Shown piece after piece: positions 1 to 24,271 of a stretch of 64,000 nt of DNA. The stretch is from assembly GCF_020085105.1 (NCBI RefSeq), contig NC_058063.1, positions 7,715,422 to 7,779,421 on the forward strand, read 5' to 3'. Under the pieces are notes generated by a model. That model was not told where the DNA came from, ran no database searches, and saw only the letters and a list, made by a program, of their open reading frames with translations. This DNA comes from Siniperca chuatsi. Taxonomy: Eukaryota; Chordata; Actinopteri; Centrarchiformes; Sinipercidae. The position numbers and the translations under genes are program-made. How positions within the stretch are numbered: position 1 is the stretch's first letter; each line of letters starts with the position of its first letter.

Positions 1-232
1 TGTTAGAGCGAGATCAGCCTTGTTTGTGTGTCTGCTCGCCTGTTAGGCTGCCCAGTCAGTCTCACCACTGTGTCTGCGTGAGAAGAGAAAGCGAGAGTGC
101 GCGAACAAGAGCGCCCCGGCTCCCGTTTTGTCGGCCTCCCTGCTGATTTACCCCTTCGCCTCTGAGCCACCTTCATGTTTCCACACTGCTCTGAAACGAG
201 GCGTCCCCTCAGAAGTCAGGAAACTAGGAGGG
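1..232 (+). other. kdm6b: probable kdm6b 5' UTR exon (partial at window edge)
   Basis: This stretch lies upstream of the spliced kdm6b gene, is relatively GC-rich and ends at a good donor (GG|GTGAGA at 233). It has no long ORF. I read it as the 3' part of a non-coding first exon. The true start lies left of the window or inside this stretch. Transcript data are absent, so this could also be plain promoter sequence. Confidence 0.35.
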
Positions 233-449
233 GTGAGAGTAATGACGATTCTCTGTCTAGAAAGTCAGAAAAGAGAAGCGGCAGGTTCATATTGAAAGCA
301 AACATCACCCTCAACCCTGAATTATAGCATGCTTTGAGGCTTTAGGTTTATGACAGTTTTGATTATAACTCTGAGTATCGTGTTCAGCGTGGCTTCATGT
401 TGTTTCTTTGACTGCTCGACATGAATGCTTTTGTCTTCTGTCTTTTCAG

Positions 450-536
450 GTTTGAGGAGACCCCAGGGAGATGATTGGCAGCCGAAGCTGAGACTTAAGA
501 CAACTGTGAATCAATAACTTGGTGCTACTCTAAAAG
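450..536 (+). other. kdm6b: probable kdm6b 5' UTR exon
   Basis: The stretch has a pyrimidine-rich acceptor (TCTTTTCAG before 450) and a donor (AAAAG|GTACGC at 537). It carries no open frame and fits a short non-coding exon between the first exon and the one at 3958. Exon status is inferred from splice motifs only. Confidence 0.45.
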
Positions 537-1367
537 GTACGCTCAGCATGAGTTTGTGTGTGCGTATGTGTGTTTGTATCAGTTTGTCTTAAAGCATGCT
601 GTGTGCAGTCTTGACTGTTAACGCCAGCCTATCTTCACATAGCAGCAGAGCCTGGTGGATGATGATCCCTGTGTGGCGGAAGGAGACAGATAGAGAGGGT
701 GGTGTGTGTCACTATATAGCACCCCTCCTGACAAGCTAAAAGTGTGCAGCGTTTGAAATATCCCCTACAGGGCTTTAAATAGAGACAGAGAGATCCAGAG
801 TTGGTGGGAGAAAAAAAGGAAGAGAAGAGGAACTGGTGGGAGGAAGGACTGCGTATGACCAGAGCTAATTTAGGAAAACTGGTGGAAGAGTGCTGTGCTG
901 AGCAAGAGAAATGAATCATAACCTGTGTGCATGTCTGTTACTCTCCAACTAATGCATTATACATTACTTGCCACTAAATGTTATCATTACGTGTCTTGAA
1001 CATTTGGAGCTGCAATTCATTGAACAATTCAAATCCAAATTAGTGAGAGGGTGAAGTAATCAGGAGATTGAGGTGGGATATTGCGGTTTTCGGCTTCAAT
1101 CTGATACTTAACAAATAGGACAAAAAAAATTAGGATTTTAATAGATTTTTATCTTCAGTAGCAGTACTCAATAGTTTTTAACAGCACAGGTGAATGTGGA
1201 GGTGCGAATACATCCCTCGCAGGTTTTGTCAGGGATCTCTTTTGTTGTCTTTTTTGAATCGAGATACTTTGAAACACAGACTTCTTTGTATCTTGACACC
1301 TTCTGTCTTTTGTAGTGTGTGTGTGTGTGTGTCCGGAGTTTCAGAAAGCAGGGAGGGGAGGGAGTTA

Positions 1368-1582
1368 CAGTATTGTTCAAAATAATAGCAGTACAATGTG
1401 ACTAACCAGAATAATCAAGGTTTTTAGTATATTTTTTATTGCTACGTGGCAAACAAGTTACCAGTAGGTTCAGTAGATTCTCAGAAAACAAATGAGACCC
1501 AGCATTCATGATATGCACGCTCTTAAGGCTGTGCAATTGGGGTATTAGTTGAATTAGTTGAAAGGGGTGTGTTCAAAAAAAT
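1368..1582 (+). repeat. left terminal inverted repeat of the Tc1-like element
   Basis: This matches the right repeat (2787-2992) in reverse complement with few differences. One is an extra GAATTAGTT unit near 1550, and there is a 2-base change near 1490. The inner motif (GTGTTCAAAAAAATG) has lost the AATAGCAG continuation that the right copy keeps, so the left inner transposase-binding site may be weaker. Confidence 0.93.
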
Positions 1583-1699
1583 GTGTGGCATTCAATCACT
1601 GAGGTCATCAATTTTGTGAAGAAACAGGTGTGAATCAGGTGGCCCCTATTTAAGGATGAAGCCAACACTTGTTGAACATGCATTTGAAAGCTGAGGAAA

Positions 1700-2695
1700 A
1701 TGGGTCGTTCAAGACATTGTTCAGAAGAACAGCGTACTTTGATTAAAAAGTTGATTGGAGAGGGGAAAACCTATAAAGAGGTGCAAAAAATGATAGGCTG
1801 TTCAGCTAAAATGATCTCCAATGCCTTAAAATGGAGAGCAAAACCAGAGAGACGTGGAAGAAAACGGAAGACAACCATCAAAATGGATAGAAGAATAACC
1901 AGAATGGCAAAGGCTCAGCCAATGATCACCTCCAGGATGATCAAAGACAGTCTGGAGTTACCTGTAAGTACTGTGACAGTTAGAAGACGTCTGTGTGAAG
2001 CTAATCTATTTTCAAGAATCCCCCGCAAAGTCCCTCTGTTAAAAAAAAGGCATGTGCAGAAGAGGTTACAATTTGCCAAAGAACACATCAACTGGCCTAA
2101 AGAGAAATGGAGGAACATTTTGTGGACTGATGAGAGCAAAATAGTTATTTTTGGGTCCAAGGGCCACAGGCAGTTTGTGAGACGACCCCCAAACTCTGAA
2201 TTCAAGCCACAGTACACAGTGAAGACAGTGAAGCATGGAGGTGCAAGCATCATGATATGGGCATGTTTCTCCTACTATGGTGTTGGGCCTATTTATCGCA
2301 TACCAGGGATCATGGATCAGTTTGCATATGTTAAAATACTTGAAGAGGTCATGTTGCCCTATGCTGAAGAGGACATGCCCTTGAAATGGTTGTTTCAACA
2401 AGACAATGACCCAAAACACACTAGTAAACGGGCAAAGTCTTGGTTCCAAACCAACAAAATTAATGTTATGGAGTGGCCAGCCCAATCTCCAGACCTTAAT
2501 CCAATTGAGAACTTGTGGGGTGATATCAAAAATGCTGTTTCTGAAGCAAAACCAAGAAATGTGAATGAATTGTGGAATGTTGTTAAAGAATCATGGAGTG
2601 GAATAACAGCTGAGAGGTGCCACAAGTTGGTTGACTCCATGCCACACAGATGTCAAGCAGTTTTAAAAAACTGTGGTCATACAACTAAATATTAG
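1700..2695 (+). CDS. Tc1-like transposase, 331 aa, intact
   Basis: This enzyme would cut and paste its own element. The N-terminal ~115 residues are a paired-type helix-turn-helix DNA-binding region ([15 protein letters not shown], then [12 protein letters not shown]), with a basic GRKRK stretch at ~53-57 as a likely AT-hook/NLS. The catalytic domain shows all three acidic residues: D144 in WTDES, D235 in [11 protein letters not shown] and E270 in [15 protein letters not shown]. Thirty-four residues lie between D235 and E270, the DD34E spacing of Tc1 transposases. The frame has no stops or frameshifts, and 331 aa is near the usual ~340 aa. It is an ordinary single-exon transposon gene. Activity is possible but unproven. 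Confidence 0.96.
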   Translation: MGRSRHCSEEQRTLIKKLIGEGKTYKEVQKMIGCSAKMISNALKWRAKPERRGRKRKTTIKMDRRITRMAKAQPMITSRMIKDSLELPVSTVTVRRRLCEANLFSRIPRKVPLLKKRHVQKRLQFAKEHINWPKEKWRNILWTDESKIVIFGSKGHRQFVRRPPNSEFKPQYTVKTVKHGGASIMIWACFSYYGVGPIYRIPGIMDQFAYVKILEEVMLPYAEEDMPLKWLFQQDNDPKHTSKRAKSWFQTNKINVMEWPAQSPDLNPIENLWGDIKNAVSEAKPRNVNELWNVVKESWSGITAERCHKLVDSMPHRCQAVLKNCGHTTKY

Positions 2696-2786
2696 TTTAG
2701 TGATTCACAGGATTGCTAAATCCCAGAAAAAAATTTTTTTTGTACAAAATAGTTTTGAGTTTGTACAGTCAAAGGTAGACACTGCT

Positions 2787-2992
2787 ATTTTTTTGAACAC
2801 ACCCCTTTCAACTAATACCCCAATTGCACAGCCTTAAGAGCGTGCATATCATGAATGCTGGGTCTTGTTTGTTTTCTGAGAATCTACTGAACCTACTGGT
2901 AACTTGTTTGCCACGTAGCAATAAAAAATATACTAAAAACCTTGATTATTCTGGTTAGTCACATTGTACTGCTATTATTTTGAACAATACTG
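2787..2992 (-). repeat. right terminal inverted repeat of the Tc1-like element
   Basis: This is the reverse complement of the left repeat. Both the outer motif at the tip (2974-2992) and the inner motif (around 2782-2800, TGTTCAAAAAAATAGCAGTG when read inward from the right tip) are well preserved, giving two transposase-binding-like sites in direct orientation within the repeat. Confidence 0.92.
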
Positions 2993-3957
2993 TATCTCTC
3001 AGCTTCCTTTATGCATTTTCCCCTCAACCGCTTTCCTTTGTGTCGTCTCGGTGTATGTGTGTATATCTGTGTGTGTGTGTGTGTGGGAAGGTGTGTGGGC
3101 GTTTTCATGGCACAGTTCCTACTCTCCACTCCACCTCCCTCCATCCCTTCCCTCTTCTCCATCGTTTCTCCTTAATCTATCCTTCCATCCTGTTCAGACC
3201 GTCTGTCGCTGTTGCCCCCCTCTCCCTCTCCATCACGCCTGCCGTAATGAGATTAAACCTTAGTGTATCCACTGGGCATGCACATGCACACACAATCATC
3301 CACTTAAGAGAGCACACTATTCTCTCTCACATGCACTAAATCAGCACAAGCCTGACACGACCATGCAGCTTGCACACTTGGCATCGCTTCCAACACCACA
3401 CACACACACACACTTGGCATGTGACCAAGGCCTCTCACTCAGTCTTTCCCTCTGTCTCTTGTTATCAGGAGGCCCATGGTTAGATTACAGTAAACCCCAG
3501 GTCTGTCCTCATAGGTGAGCTCCCCACTGAGCCATCTGGGCCTCAGTCATAATCCTGTTCTGTATCAACTGGCTTACTGGCGCCTCCTGCAGGCTGACTG
3601 ACTCATAGCACACAGCTACAGACAAAGACGTCCATCATGATTTGAGACTTCAAGCAAATCTAAGTTATGCTAATGTTGCTTGGGGTAATCAGAGGACATT
3701 TCAATGGTGAGAATTGGATGTAAATAAAGGATTTAATTCAGTAGTAGTTGCCTCTGTAGTCACAGTAAGCTCTCCACTGCCCTGTATTCTACTTACACCC
3801 TCCCCTCTCTGCTGGCAAGCTCTCCAACTCGCACACATACACACTCCAACTAGCCTATATAATAAAGAGCCCACTGGCATTTATTGACTTTTTAGTGTGT
3901 CTCTGTCTTGCACGTTCTCATAGTGGCTCTCCTGTTCTTCTCTCTCTCTCTCTGCAG

Positions 3958-4077
3958 CCAATAGGCTTTTGGGTTCTTGGTGCTAAAGACAGAGGAGTCG
4001 GACAGTACAGATATTCTCAGTGTTGGAGTGAGGCCCTCTCTGTGCTGCAGTGGAGGGCTTCACAGACAGCTAGTCTG
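3958..4077 (+). other. kdm6b: probable kdm6b 5' UTR exon
   Basis: It is preceded by a long CT tract and CTCTGCAG acceptor and followed by a strong donor (TCTG|GTGAGT at 4078). The first ATG matching known KDM6B proteins lies in the next exon at 4684, so this exon is read as non-coding. The (GT)n, (CA)n and CT-rich stretches between 3000 and 3950 are intronic. Confidence 0.5.
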
Positions 4078-4683
4078 GTGAGTACAAGCTCTCTCATTCA
4101 CTTTAAAGACACTTAATGACAGACATTGTGTTTTAAGTATGATATACAGTATATACTGCTGTTATATTACCTTTTTTTTTAAAGTCAGTACCAGAAGTTC
4201 ATAAAAATACAACATGTGGAAATAGGTTTAAATTAAAGCATGACATTTCAAAAAATCATCTCTTTTAAACTGCTATATTTAACTTAGAGGAGAGATAAGA
4301 ACATTTGAGTCAGAATCCCTCAACTACAGCCTATAATTATGATGGGCTAACTAGTAATTGTAGTGCAATAGATTTTTAAGGCAATCTGTCGAACCCTGGT
4401 GTTTGTTGCATAATGACAAGTCTGCCATTTGACCACAGATCCACCATGGATGCCATAATATTAAAATATCATGGTACTTTATAACAGTAACACACAATGT
4501 GACTATATTTTATATTTGTAAAGATATTTAATAATAAGCTTCAGGTAATTATCACATTTTTAAACAAATACACATTGAATTTTAGTATGTAACTCTTCAT
4601 TATGCTCTTAGTCCACATGGGTTTTTCTGTATGTAAGCATGTGAGTAAACTATATGACGGTATTATTAACATCTACAGGCTGG

Positions 4684-16720
<12,037 letters not shown>

Positions 16721-18300
16721 CATAGATCCCCTCCTGCGTCTCCTCAGCCGTAACCAAAACTCCTGCCAGACAGGACAAAAGACACAATTTCACTTTGGTT
16801 TTCAACTTACCCTTTCGTTATTTAAGGTCATTTTTGCTACTACTGCTAATACTTGCCGAACAGCCAGTTGAATACGTTTACTCATCATTACTGTTTACAA
16901 AAAGAAATACCAAGCCGCCAATAACATACCAGTTTACTCAGATGGTGCTTAACCAGAAACCCTGGCAACACTGAAGTTGAGAACCAGGGGACAGTTGGTG
17001 CTGCCATTGAACAGACTGTGGAGGGTAGTTGATGGTTTCATTGGCATGTTTCTGTCAGTACCAGAGAGAACTTTTTTTCTGTTGTCGTTTTGAATACTGA
17101 AATTTGTACATGCTGTTTGCAATTTTTGTGGGGTGCTCTTTTTAAAAATAATTTATTGTTTTGTTTTTTCTAAACTAGATCAGCCTAGATATATACCACA
17201 TTGGCCTTGTATTTAGAAAAGAGAAAATGAAAAATACTAATAATAGAGATATGAACATTTTTCTAAAGCATTAAGAATTTTAAAAAATACAAATGTTTGG
17301 AATGCTTCAAAACATACGGGTTTTAGCAACTGGTTGTTTTGGGGGGGGATTTCATTTTGTCTTTCAGATTGTATGTGTTGTAAATCTTGTTTGTATGAAT
17401 TATTTCTTCTGGAGATTAATATTCAGTTGACACTCATCAGGTCTTTTGTGTTCATTTCTTCCATTTCTGTATGAACTCTTTAAAAAAAAAAAAAAGGAAA
17501 AAATCATTGTCATCTGGTGTTTGCGTGTTGTACCTCTGATTGTTTTGTTCTAATATGCAGACGTAATATTTCCTGGATTATTTTTTTGGCATTGTACATT
17601 TAATTTAAAATGTTTCTTCTATTTATTGGATATCAATGTTCTCCCTTTTTTAAGAGGTTTGTACAAGTTTGCGATTTGTTTTCCTTTATTTTTATGGTGA
17701 CCGATTGCTCTGTAAGAACTGAAATGTAGGGGTTGTGTGTCCACAGGAGTGGAGGCTGCTGTTTCTCTGGTGCTTGCCTCAACTCCTGCCTTTTTCTCCT
17801 GATATATATTAAATGATATCTTTATCTTGAATATAACGCCACCTTTCCTGTAGACGATAGGCACACTGCTCATGTAGAGAAGATGACTAATGGAATGCTG
17901 TGTTTGTATGCTCATTAAGGAAAAAAAAACTACTTTTTCCAAATTGTTTTGAGAAATGGTCTTTTTTTTTAATGTAGGGGGCTTTTAGATGAGACTAATG
18001 ATTTTATGATATTATCTGTTGAATATGATAACGGGATAGATGGTGCTAAATGTTCTCTTTGAACAACCTTTTTTTTTCAGTTTGTCTTCTTAAAATGAAA
18101 ATTCTATTTTTCCTGTTGCAATATTACCATACCCCTTTCCTTCTCTTTGTGGTCGTTTATTTATAACTGCACTGTTTAGAGAATTCACACACACATACTT
18201 GCAGACACACACACCAAACTGAGCCAGACATGTCTTAAAACACTTGTGAATTTGTGTGACATTACTATGACTATTAATAAACGCTTTTTGATAAATCCAG
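16721..18300 (+). other. kdm6b: kdm6b 3' UTR
   Basis: After the TGA at 16718-16720 follows ~1.6 kb without coding potential, AT-rich with many T runs and a poly-A tract near 17481-17495. It ends just after a canonical poly(A) signal at 18276. The AT-rich elements (ATTTA-like) would fit a short-lived mRNA, but I did not test this. Confidence 0.75.
18276..18281 (+). terminator. kdm6b: poly(A) signal AATAAA of kdm6b
   Basis: A canonical AATAAA lies 1.56 kb past the kdm6b stop codon, in the first region downstream that looks like a 3' UTR end. Cleavage is expected about 10-30 bases later. Confidence 0.65.
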
Positions 18301-21300
18301 AAGGGAGTATGAGCCGTCTGAATTTCTTTCAGTTGACTTGGTTGGTCACATCTGCCAGTAAAATAGGAATAAATGAGATACCAATGTAGAAACTATCCAA
18401 GGAATATAAAAAAAATTAATTAGGTACTCATGATTTATGTTGGATAGTGCAACAGTTAGACTGAACTCCTGTCATCACACCACGTAGCTAAATCAAGAGC
18501 AGAACAAAAGCTTAACTGCTCTTATTTGATAGACGTTAGGACCTAGGGGTGGGCAATATGTAATTGTGATGTATTTTTTATGGATAAACTACCCAAACAG
18601 GAATACCTTACACATCAAAGTACCTCATCACATTGAGGCAAAAATAACTGAAATAAGTTACATTCAACTTTTAAACTGTCAACTTCTATGTTACAGCCCA
18701 CCTTAAATCCATTTATACTCTACTCCCACAATAGTCATATCCCTCAGCCGTGACAAATGTTTGGCACAGCTTTATCATTCACGTCCTCAACTTGAGCTTG
18801 CTATTGTTAGGTATGCGTGTGAAAAAATAAGGCTGAGGTCGATAGAAAAAGTTTCCATTTAGACATCAGCATCCAGGTTAAACTAAGGAAGGAGATTGTA
18901 CTAGCGGCAAAACGTCAGATTGCAGAGCAGGAAATGGCAGGGAGCAGTAACAAAACTGCCCAGACTTCAGTTTCCTCACTCATAATTCAATAGGGAGTCA
19001 AACAACACTTTTATACCTTATAGACAAAAAGTAGGCTAGAACTATAAAACACACAATAAATACTTCTACTAATCTGTGTGTGGATGTATGTTAAAAAAAA
19101 TAAAAAAATCATTAGTATAGACAAACAAGAAGCCTTGACGCTTTACTTCGTCCCGTTTTCATAACGCATGTATCAGTCTGATTGTACCTGGCTGCTTGTT
19201 TGTTTTCTTTGGAAGAAAATAAGAGCTACAATCTACATCAAAGTTTATCAAATTTGATTTTTACATTTTGACCTGGGCAATGGGCACATGACCACAGTAT
19301 GCCTGAATCTAAGGTGCTGGTATGGAAAGGTAGTATAGTATCCAAATTTGACAAGTAACTACTCATCAGAAAAGCCATGCCATTAGTAGGGTCACAGAAT
19401 ATTTAAAAACTTCTCTCCAAAACATCTCCATTGTCTTGAAAATGTTAAAGTGAAAAGCTTATTATTCAATTAATTTAATACTTCTTAAATCATTTCTGTA
19501 GCTCTAGATATAAACTTAGCTTGTCAATATTTAGATTTTGTGCACATTTCATGTCTCATGAAAAGAAACAAGCTACTTAAGTGGTCTGAAGCCTAAAGGT
19601 AACAACCGATGTCTGAGCTTTTCTCCTAAAGTTGCTTATTTAAATAAAACAAATGCAGCCAATGCAAATACATTTTTTTATTAATGGTTTCTGGAGACTA
19701 TGTAAAACGTCCACGTTTCTTTTTTAAACTAAAACAAAAGAAAGCTAATTTTCCTGTATGTAAAGGAAAGAATAAAACTGTATAACCATAAATGTTTAAA
19801 ATATTGTTTGGGAAATTGCACTTAAGAACCTTCTTCTAAACAGTATCAGAAAGTTTCTTCTTGCATATTTTTCTAAGGTCTGCCTTGAGAGCCTTCAGTG
19901 TTCCCAAGCAGAGTGACAGAGCGTTGTCAGGTCACCGTGTCCTCGGGTCAAGTTAGGGGCCACGGGGAGAGGGACAGACTGAAGGAAATCCTGCTTCAAA
20001 CCACAGAGGAAGTCCAGCTCCGTCTGTTCGTCTGACCACCCCACTGCAGTCAGGTGATGATGAGAGGGCAAACGCTCTTCCCTCCGCAAAGACAGAATAC
20101 TTCAGCAGTCCAATCACGACTGCATGGTGTAATCATGATGGACAAAACTTTGAAGTTTGTTTATGCTGCTCTTGTTAAACATGAGAGGACATTTCAAACT
20201 CAAAGCTGAGTGAAAATGGCAGAAAATCTAGATCAGACAAGACTAATTATTTAGCTTATGCTCTGATCTTTTCTTATCATTTAACTGATAACCGCCTTCC
20301 TCGATATCTTTGTTCTTCTTACTTCAACCTCAGTTTCTAATCCTGTATTTGAGAGAATCCATGTTTTCATCTAAATCACATCTCTTGATAGTGCACATAT
20401 ATTTCATCGTACGTTGTAAACACTGACGTCTTTCTTAGCTTCACAACATCTCGTATCTTTACATCATGTAACTGCTGTAAAGCCCTCTGCTGCTCAGCTT
20501 ACTAAACACGAGTTTTGACCTCGGCTATAATGAATCGCCATCTGAACCTCAGAAAGTACACACTGTTTCTTAGCCTCCACAGACTCAGGAGTATCTCAGC
20601 ATTGGTTAATTTAGTACGTTCGTATATTTACTGGGAACAAACAAGACCGTTGCAAAAAGATCAGCAGTCTCTGCGGTACACTGGGTCATTAGGTTAGGCA
20701 CCCTGCGAAATCTGCTGGATTGCTTTTTAGTGAAAACTGATGATTCTCTGAAAACACTATATTTTCAACCTTTAAAAAAAAGTATTTGTCCTCTAGCATT
20801 GGAGATTACCTTTTTTAAAAAATGTATTTTTCTACATAATAAGCTCGGTCCTTAATAAAATCTATATTTAACACAGCTGCATTAAAACAGACAGGTACAG
20901 GCAAAACCTACATGTACACAACAGATTTGCATACATATATACATACTTTGGTCTCTTTCAGATTACTTTACAGCATACAACAGGAATAGGGCACTGTTCT
21001 TCCAAAGCAAAGATAAAGTTTCAAAGTTACTAGCAAGTGGTGGAGTTAAAGGCCATTTGTGGGAGAAATTACTCTCATTTATCAACATTTTCCTATTATT
21101 CTGGCTGATGATACATGAAGAGCAAGTACCACGAACTTCTCTGTTACATGAAGCACTAACTGACATCAAATGAGATGAGATAGAGGCTACCGACAAGCTT
21201 TAACCCCAATTTTGTTCATGCTAATTGCACCTGGATATCACATCAGCTAAGAGTAAATTGCAGCCTAGAGAAATATAAATCCCACAGCAATCTTTAAAAA

Positions 21301-21910
21301 AACAAACAAAAAAAAAACACTCTTTTAGTGAAGACAAAAATAAAATTCATAGATATAAAGAAGATAATCCAAAGCTATCTGCAGGTAAAACAGTAAATGT
21401 CTGATGAAACATGCACAGGTTCATTTTAACTCAAGAGGTAAAGCCTTTTCATTTTGTCAGACAGTGCATCTTGAATTCTTTTCCTTACATAGCTAAACTG
21501 AATCACTTTTTTGAAGATTGCTGTAAAAATGTATCCTGTTCTAGTTTGTTTAACACAACTCTTATACAACCAAACATAACAAAATAAACAACCGGAATAA
21601 TGAGTTCAGCACCATGGTACCTCTTCTCCACTACTCCCAACACGCAACTCTGCCTCTGCTGCCCTTCCCCCTCATTTTCGGCTCTCCTGAACCTCAACTT
21701 ATCAGGCAAGCCGCCTCACTCTGACCCCCAACACACCCAGCCCCCACTGCAACAGGGACAGGGTAAAGGGGGGTGTAACATGTCCTGGATATGAGGTGGA
21801 ATGCATGTGTTGAGAGGAGATGTTGGAGAAAGGCAAGGGGGGCTGATAAGACTGGTGGGTGGGGAGAGTGGGAGGAGGGAGGGAAGGAGAGACAGCACTG
21901 TGGACTGGAT
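18301..21910. other. intergenic region kdm6b to tmem88
   Basis: This is AT-rich sequence with no gene I can support. It holds a repeat-like block beginning TAGGGGTGGGCAATATG at 18544, which resembles one at 29269. An isolated minus-strand ORF of 64 codons (19895-20089) has unusually protein-like composition but no recognised family or convincing splice site. The stretch 21600-21900 turns GC/GA-rich toward the presumed tmem88 promoter. Confidence 0.6.
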
Positions 21911-21917
21911 GGGGAGG

Positions 21918-21925
21918 ATAAAAAG
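21918..21925 (+). promoter_or_regulatory. tmem88: TATA-like box upstream of tmem88 non-coding exon
   Basis: ATAAAAAG lies in a GGA-rich stretch about 30 bases before GACAGACAGACAG, where transcription could begin. It sits upstream of the purine-rich presumed first exon that ends with a donor at 22460. This is inference from motif and position only. Confidence 0.3.
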
Positions 21926-21949
21926 AGGAGGGCAGACAGACAGACAGAA

Positions 21950-22459
21950 GTTTGACATACTTAAAAACAAAGACCACTGCAATTGTGAGTTGAGTTGTTT
22001 TCAGCCGCTCAGGAGGGAGGATCTCTGTGTTACTACTTCATCACTACAGCACAGGAATTTGATGTTGCATGTGGAAAAGAAAACAGAGACTCTAGGACGT
22101 AATCAGCTCCACTGACAACTCTGGATAGTGGAGAGAAGAAGCAGCAGGAGACCAGAGCTGCAGGAAGCCAACATACCAACACTATTGAGATAAGGCTTTA
22201 GGAGGGAACCTTCAAAAACAAAACAAAAGCTCTTACAACTTCTCGCAAGGAAAGGAGCGGAAAAGTAACCCTGTTTCTAGAGAGAGGAGTCAAGAGTTGG
22301 GAGGGATAAAGAGAAAACTTAAAGAACATTGTTGAAGTGTGAGGGGAGAACGTGTGCGTGGAGGACTGACTGGACTCAAGTGGTCTTGAGAAGAAGTGAG
22401 AAAACAGCAGCAATCTGGAGGACGAACAGCAAGAGGTCCACCTAGCCCCACAGCACCAT
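21950..22459 (+). other. tmem88: probable tmem88 non-coding first exon
   Basis: This purine-rich stretch of ~510 bases ends at a strong donor (CACCAT|GTGAGT at 22460). The coding exon begins after an acceptor (TCTGCTCACAG at ~25306) only six bases before its ATG, so an upstream non-coding exon must exist, and this is the best candidate. The left edge is a guess from the TATA-like box. Confidence 0.45.
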
Positions 22460-22500
22460 GTGAGTAGCGCAGTTGCATCACTCAGACACATTTAAAGTCA

Positions 22501-22531
<31 letters not shown>

Positions 22532-22532
22532 T
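22501..22532 (+). repeat. (ATT)n microsatellite
   Basis: About ten perfect ATT units lie 40 bases downstream of the presumed tmem88 exon 1 donor, inside intron 1. Confidence 0.95.
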
Positions 22533-24271
22533 GACCCCTGAGATGTCTTCGTACAACTGATTACAGTGAAAAGGAGCTAAAACATCATATTTACTACTGA
22601 TGTTCACCTTAAAGCAACAAGTCTAAGAGGTCTGAGAAACATAGAATTAATTTATGCAGTGCAATGCTTTGTTCCAGACAATAGCTTAATAGAATGATAG
22701 AACAATAGAAAATCTTCCTGCAGCATCCAAACATGATAACACTGTAAGAACTAGCCAAGCATCTACATGATGGCATGCACACTATGAAGAGTTTAGAAGA
22801 TGTGCTGGGTGAATTCATGCCACCATGTGGCAGCTACATTAACTTCATTGCACAATATTCCCTGATTTGGGTCACGGGACATGGCGTGTTATTTAAAGAA
22901 AAACTACTCAAACAATAAAAAGGACAGTGAGTAAAATGGGTGGAGCGCCTAAATGTATTTTCAGTAAGGGGCACAATGAGTCACCTCACACACACATGCG
23001 TGTGCGTATGCATACACACTTTCCTGCCAGCCCTTCCTACTTGACCTTCAACCTTAAAAACAACACTTGGGACAACAATGGGAGACAGACGTGGAAAGTA
23101 AACAACGCTAAAGCAGCCAGGACAGCATCGTAAACAATATCTTCCACTGTCAATTCTGATATTAATGGAAGCACAATTTGCATTTACATCCATTCAATTT
23201 AAGCTTCAAGTGAGCATTTACCCAATAAATACCAAAACATAGCTAAGAGGAGTGTTTCTGCTGAGAGGAATTATGTTGGGTATATCCTGGACCTCAAGCT
23301 AGCTACAGTATCTAATAGAGTGAAGAACACTAAACAACTCTTATAGGGCTTGATGACTGGTTGTTGGAATGGCTGAACGAAGCAGCGGTTTCATTGGACC
23401 CTTCCTCAACTGTTTCACCAACAACAGCAGCTTTGGTTGTCCACACAAGTAATGCCTTAATATAATTTTGTTATAATGTAAGCCGTGAGGTATAGTCCTC
23501 TGTTGGTCCTCGCACTTCAGCAATAGATTCTCGTAAGTCAGAGCCTCCTGGTGTTGTACAGTACAAAAAAGTGATGCCAAATGTTTAATCATACAGTGTG
23601 CCAATATGGTAACTTAGCAGTAGCAAACATTACTACGAGAGATTTACCACCATTGCAATATAACACAAATATTCATGCATGACCCCTTAAAAGTCAAAAT
23701 ATCTTCAAATTACAATACATATTGCATATGTGAAAGCACCTATCCTCTGCCTGTCGTGTTGGTTAACAGGTTGACTATGTCATCCCTAATGGGATTTCAT
23801 TAGCTGTAGTTTTGGCAGCTGAACTGTTACTCAGAGATGTCCCCTGTCTGGCTGGGGCATCACCGTCACCTGACCTTTGAGAAGTGAGGATATCCTGTAC
23901 CAGACACAGCTGCGTACCACATAAAATCTGTCCTAACACTGAATGAATGCAAACGAAAAGGAGATTGCATCAAAGCAGACCTTACATGGAAGGCCTGGCT
24001 GCAGATTTTGAAAATATGAGCTTTGAAAGAGAGTTTAATGACGCCAACACAGAAAATGTTATAAAACATAAGGCAAGTTAAACTGCCAGTGTTATGCCAT
24101 AATTCTATCGTATATTAAACATTTTATGAGGCCATTACTTATTGATGAATTCATTATCAAGTGTTTCTATGACATACTTGTCTTAACCCTAAGGCGATAC
24201 TTGATTTTTTAGGCTGATACCAATATCTGAGAGAAAACGATATATGGGCCATTATTAGTTTTCCATTAACA

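Larger units (their letters stand above)
1368..2992 (+). mobile_element. complete Tc1/mariner transposon, Tc1-like DD34E family
   Basis: This is a 1,625-bp element flanked by TA on both sides (1366-1367 and 2993-2994), the target duplication of Tc1/mariner elements. Terminal inverted repeats of about 205-215 bp begin CAGTATTGTTCAAAATAATA and are almost identical end to end. They enclose one uninterrupted transposase ORF. Each repeat carries an inner motif close to its outer tip (GTGTTCAAAAAAAT versus TTGTTCAAAATAAT), an inner/outer repeat layout as in Sleeping Beauty-type elements. It lies in a 5' intron of kdm6b in the same orientation. Nearly identical repeats plus an intact frame suggest recent insertion. 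Confidence 0.95.

Noticed and set aside
1915..2640. Three minus-strand ORFs inside the Tc1 element
   Set aside because: They are antisense to the intact transposase. The plus-strand frame carries all the conserved motifs.
2959..3339. Overlapping ORFs near the (GT)n and CT-rich stretch
   Set aside because: Low-complexity microsatellite translation with no conserved sequence and no splice support.
22198..22491. Minus-strand ORFs opposite the tmem88 first exon
   Set aside because: They reflect the antisense of a purine-rich UTR. A donor motif on the plus strand explains the stretch better.
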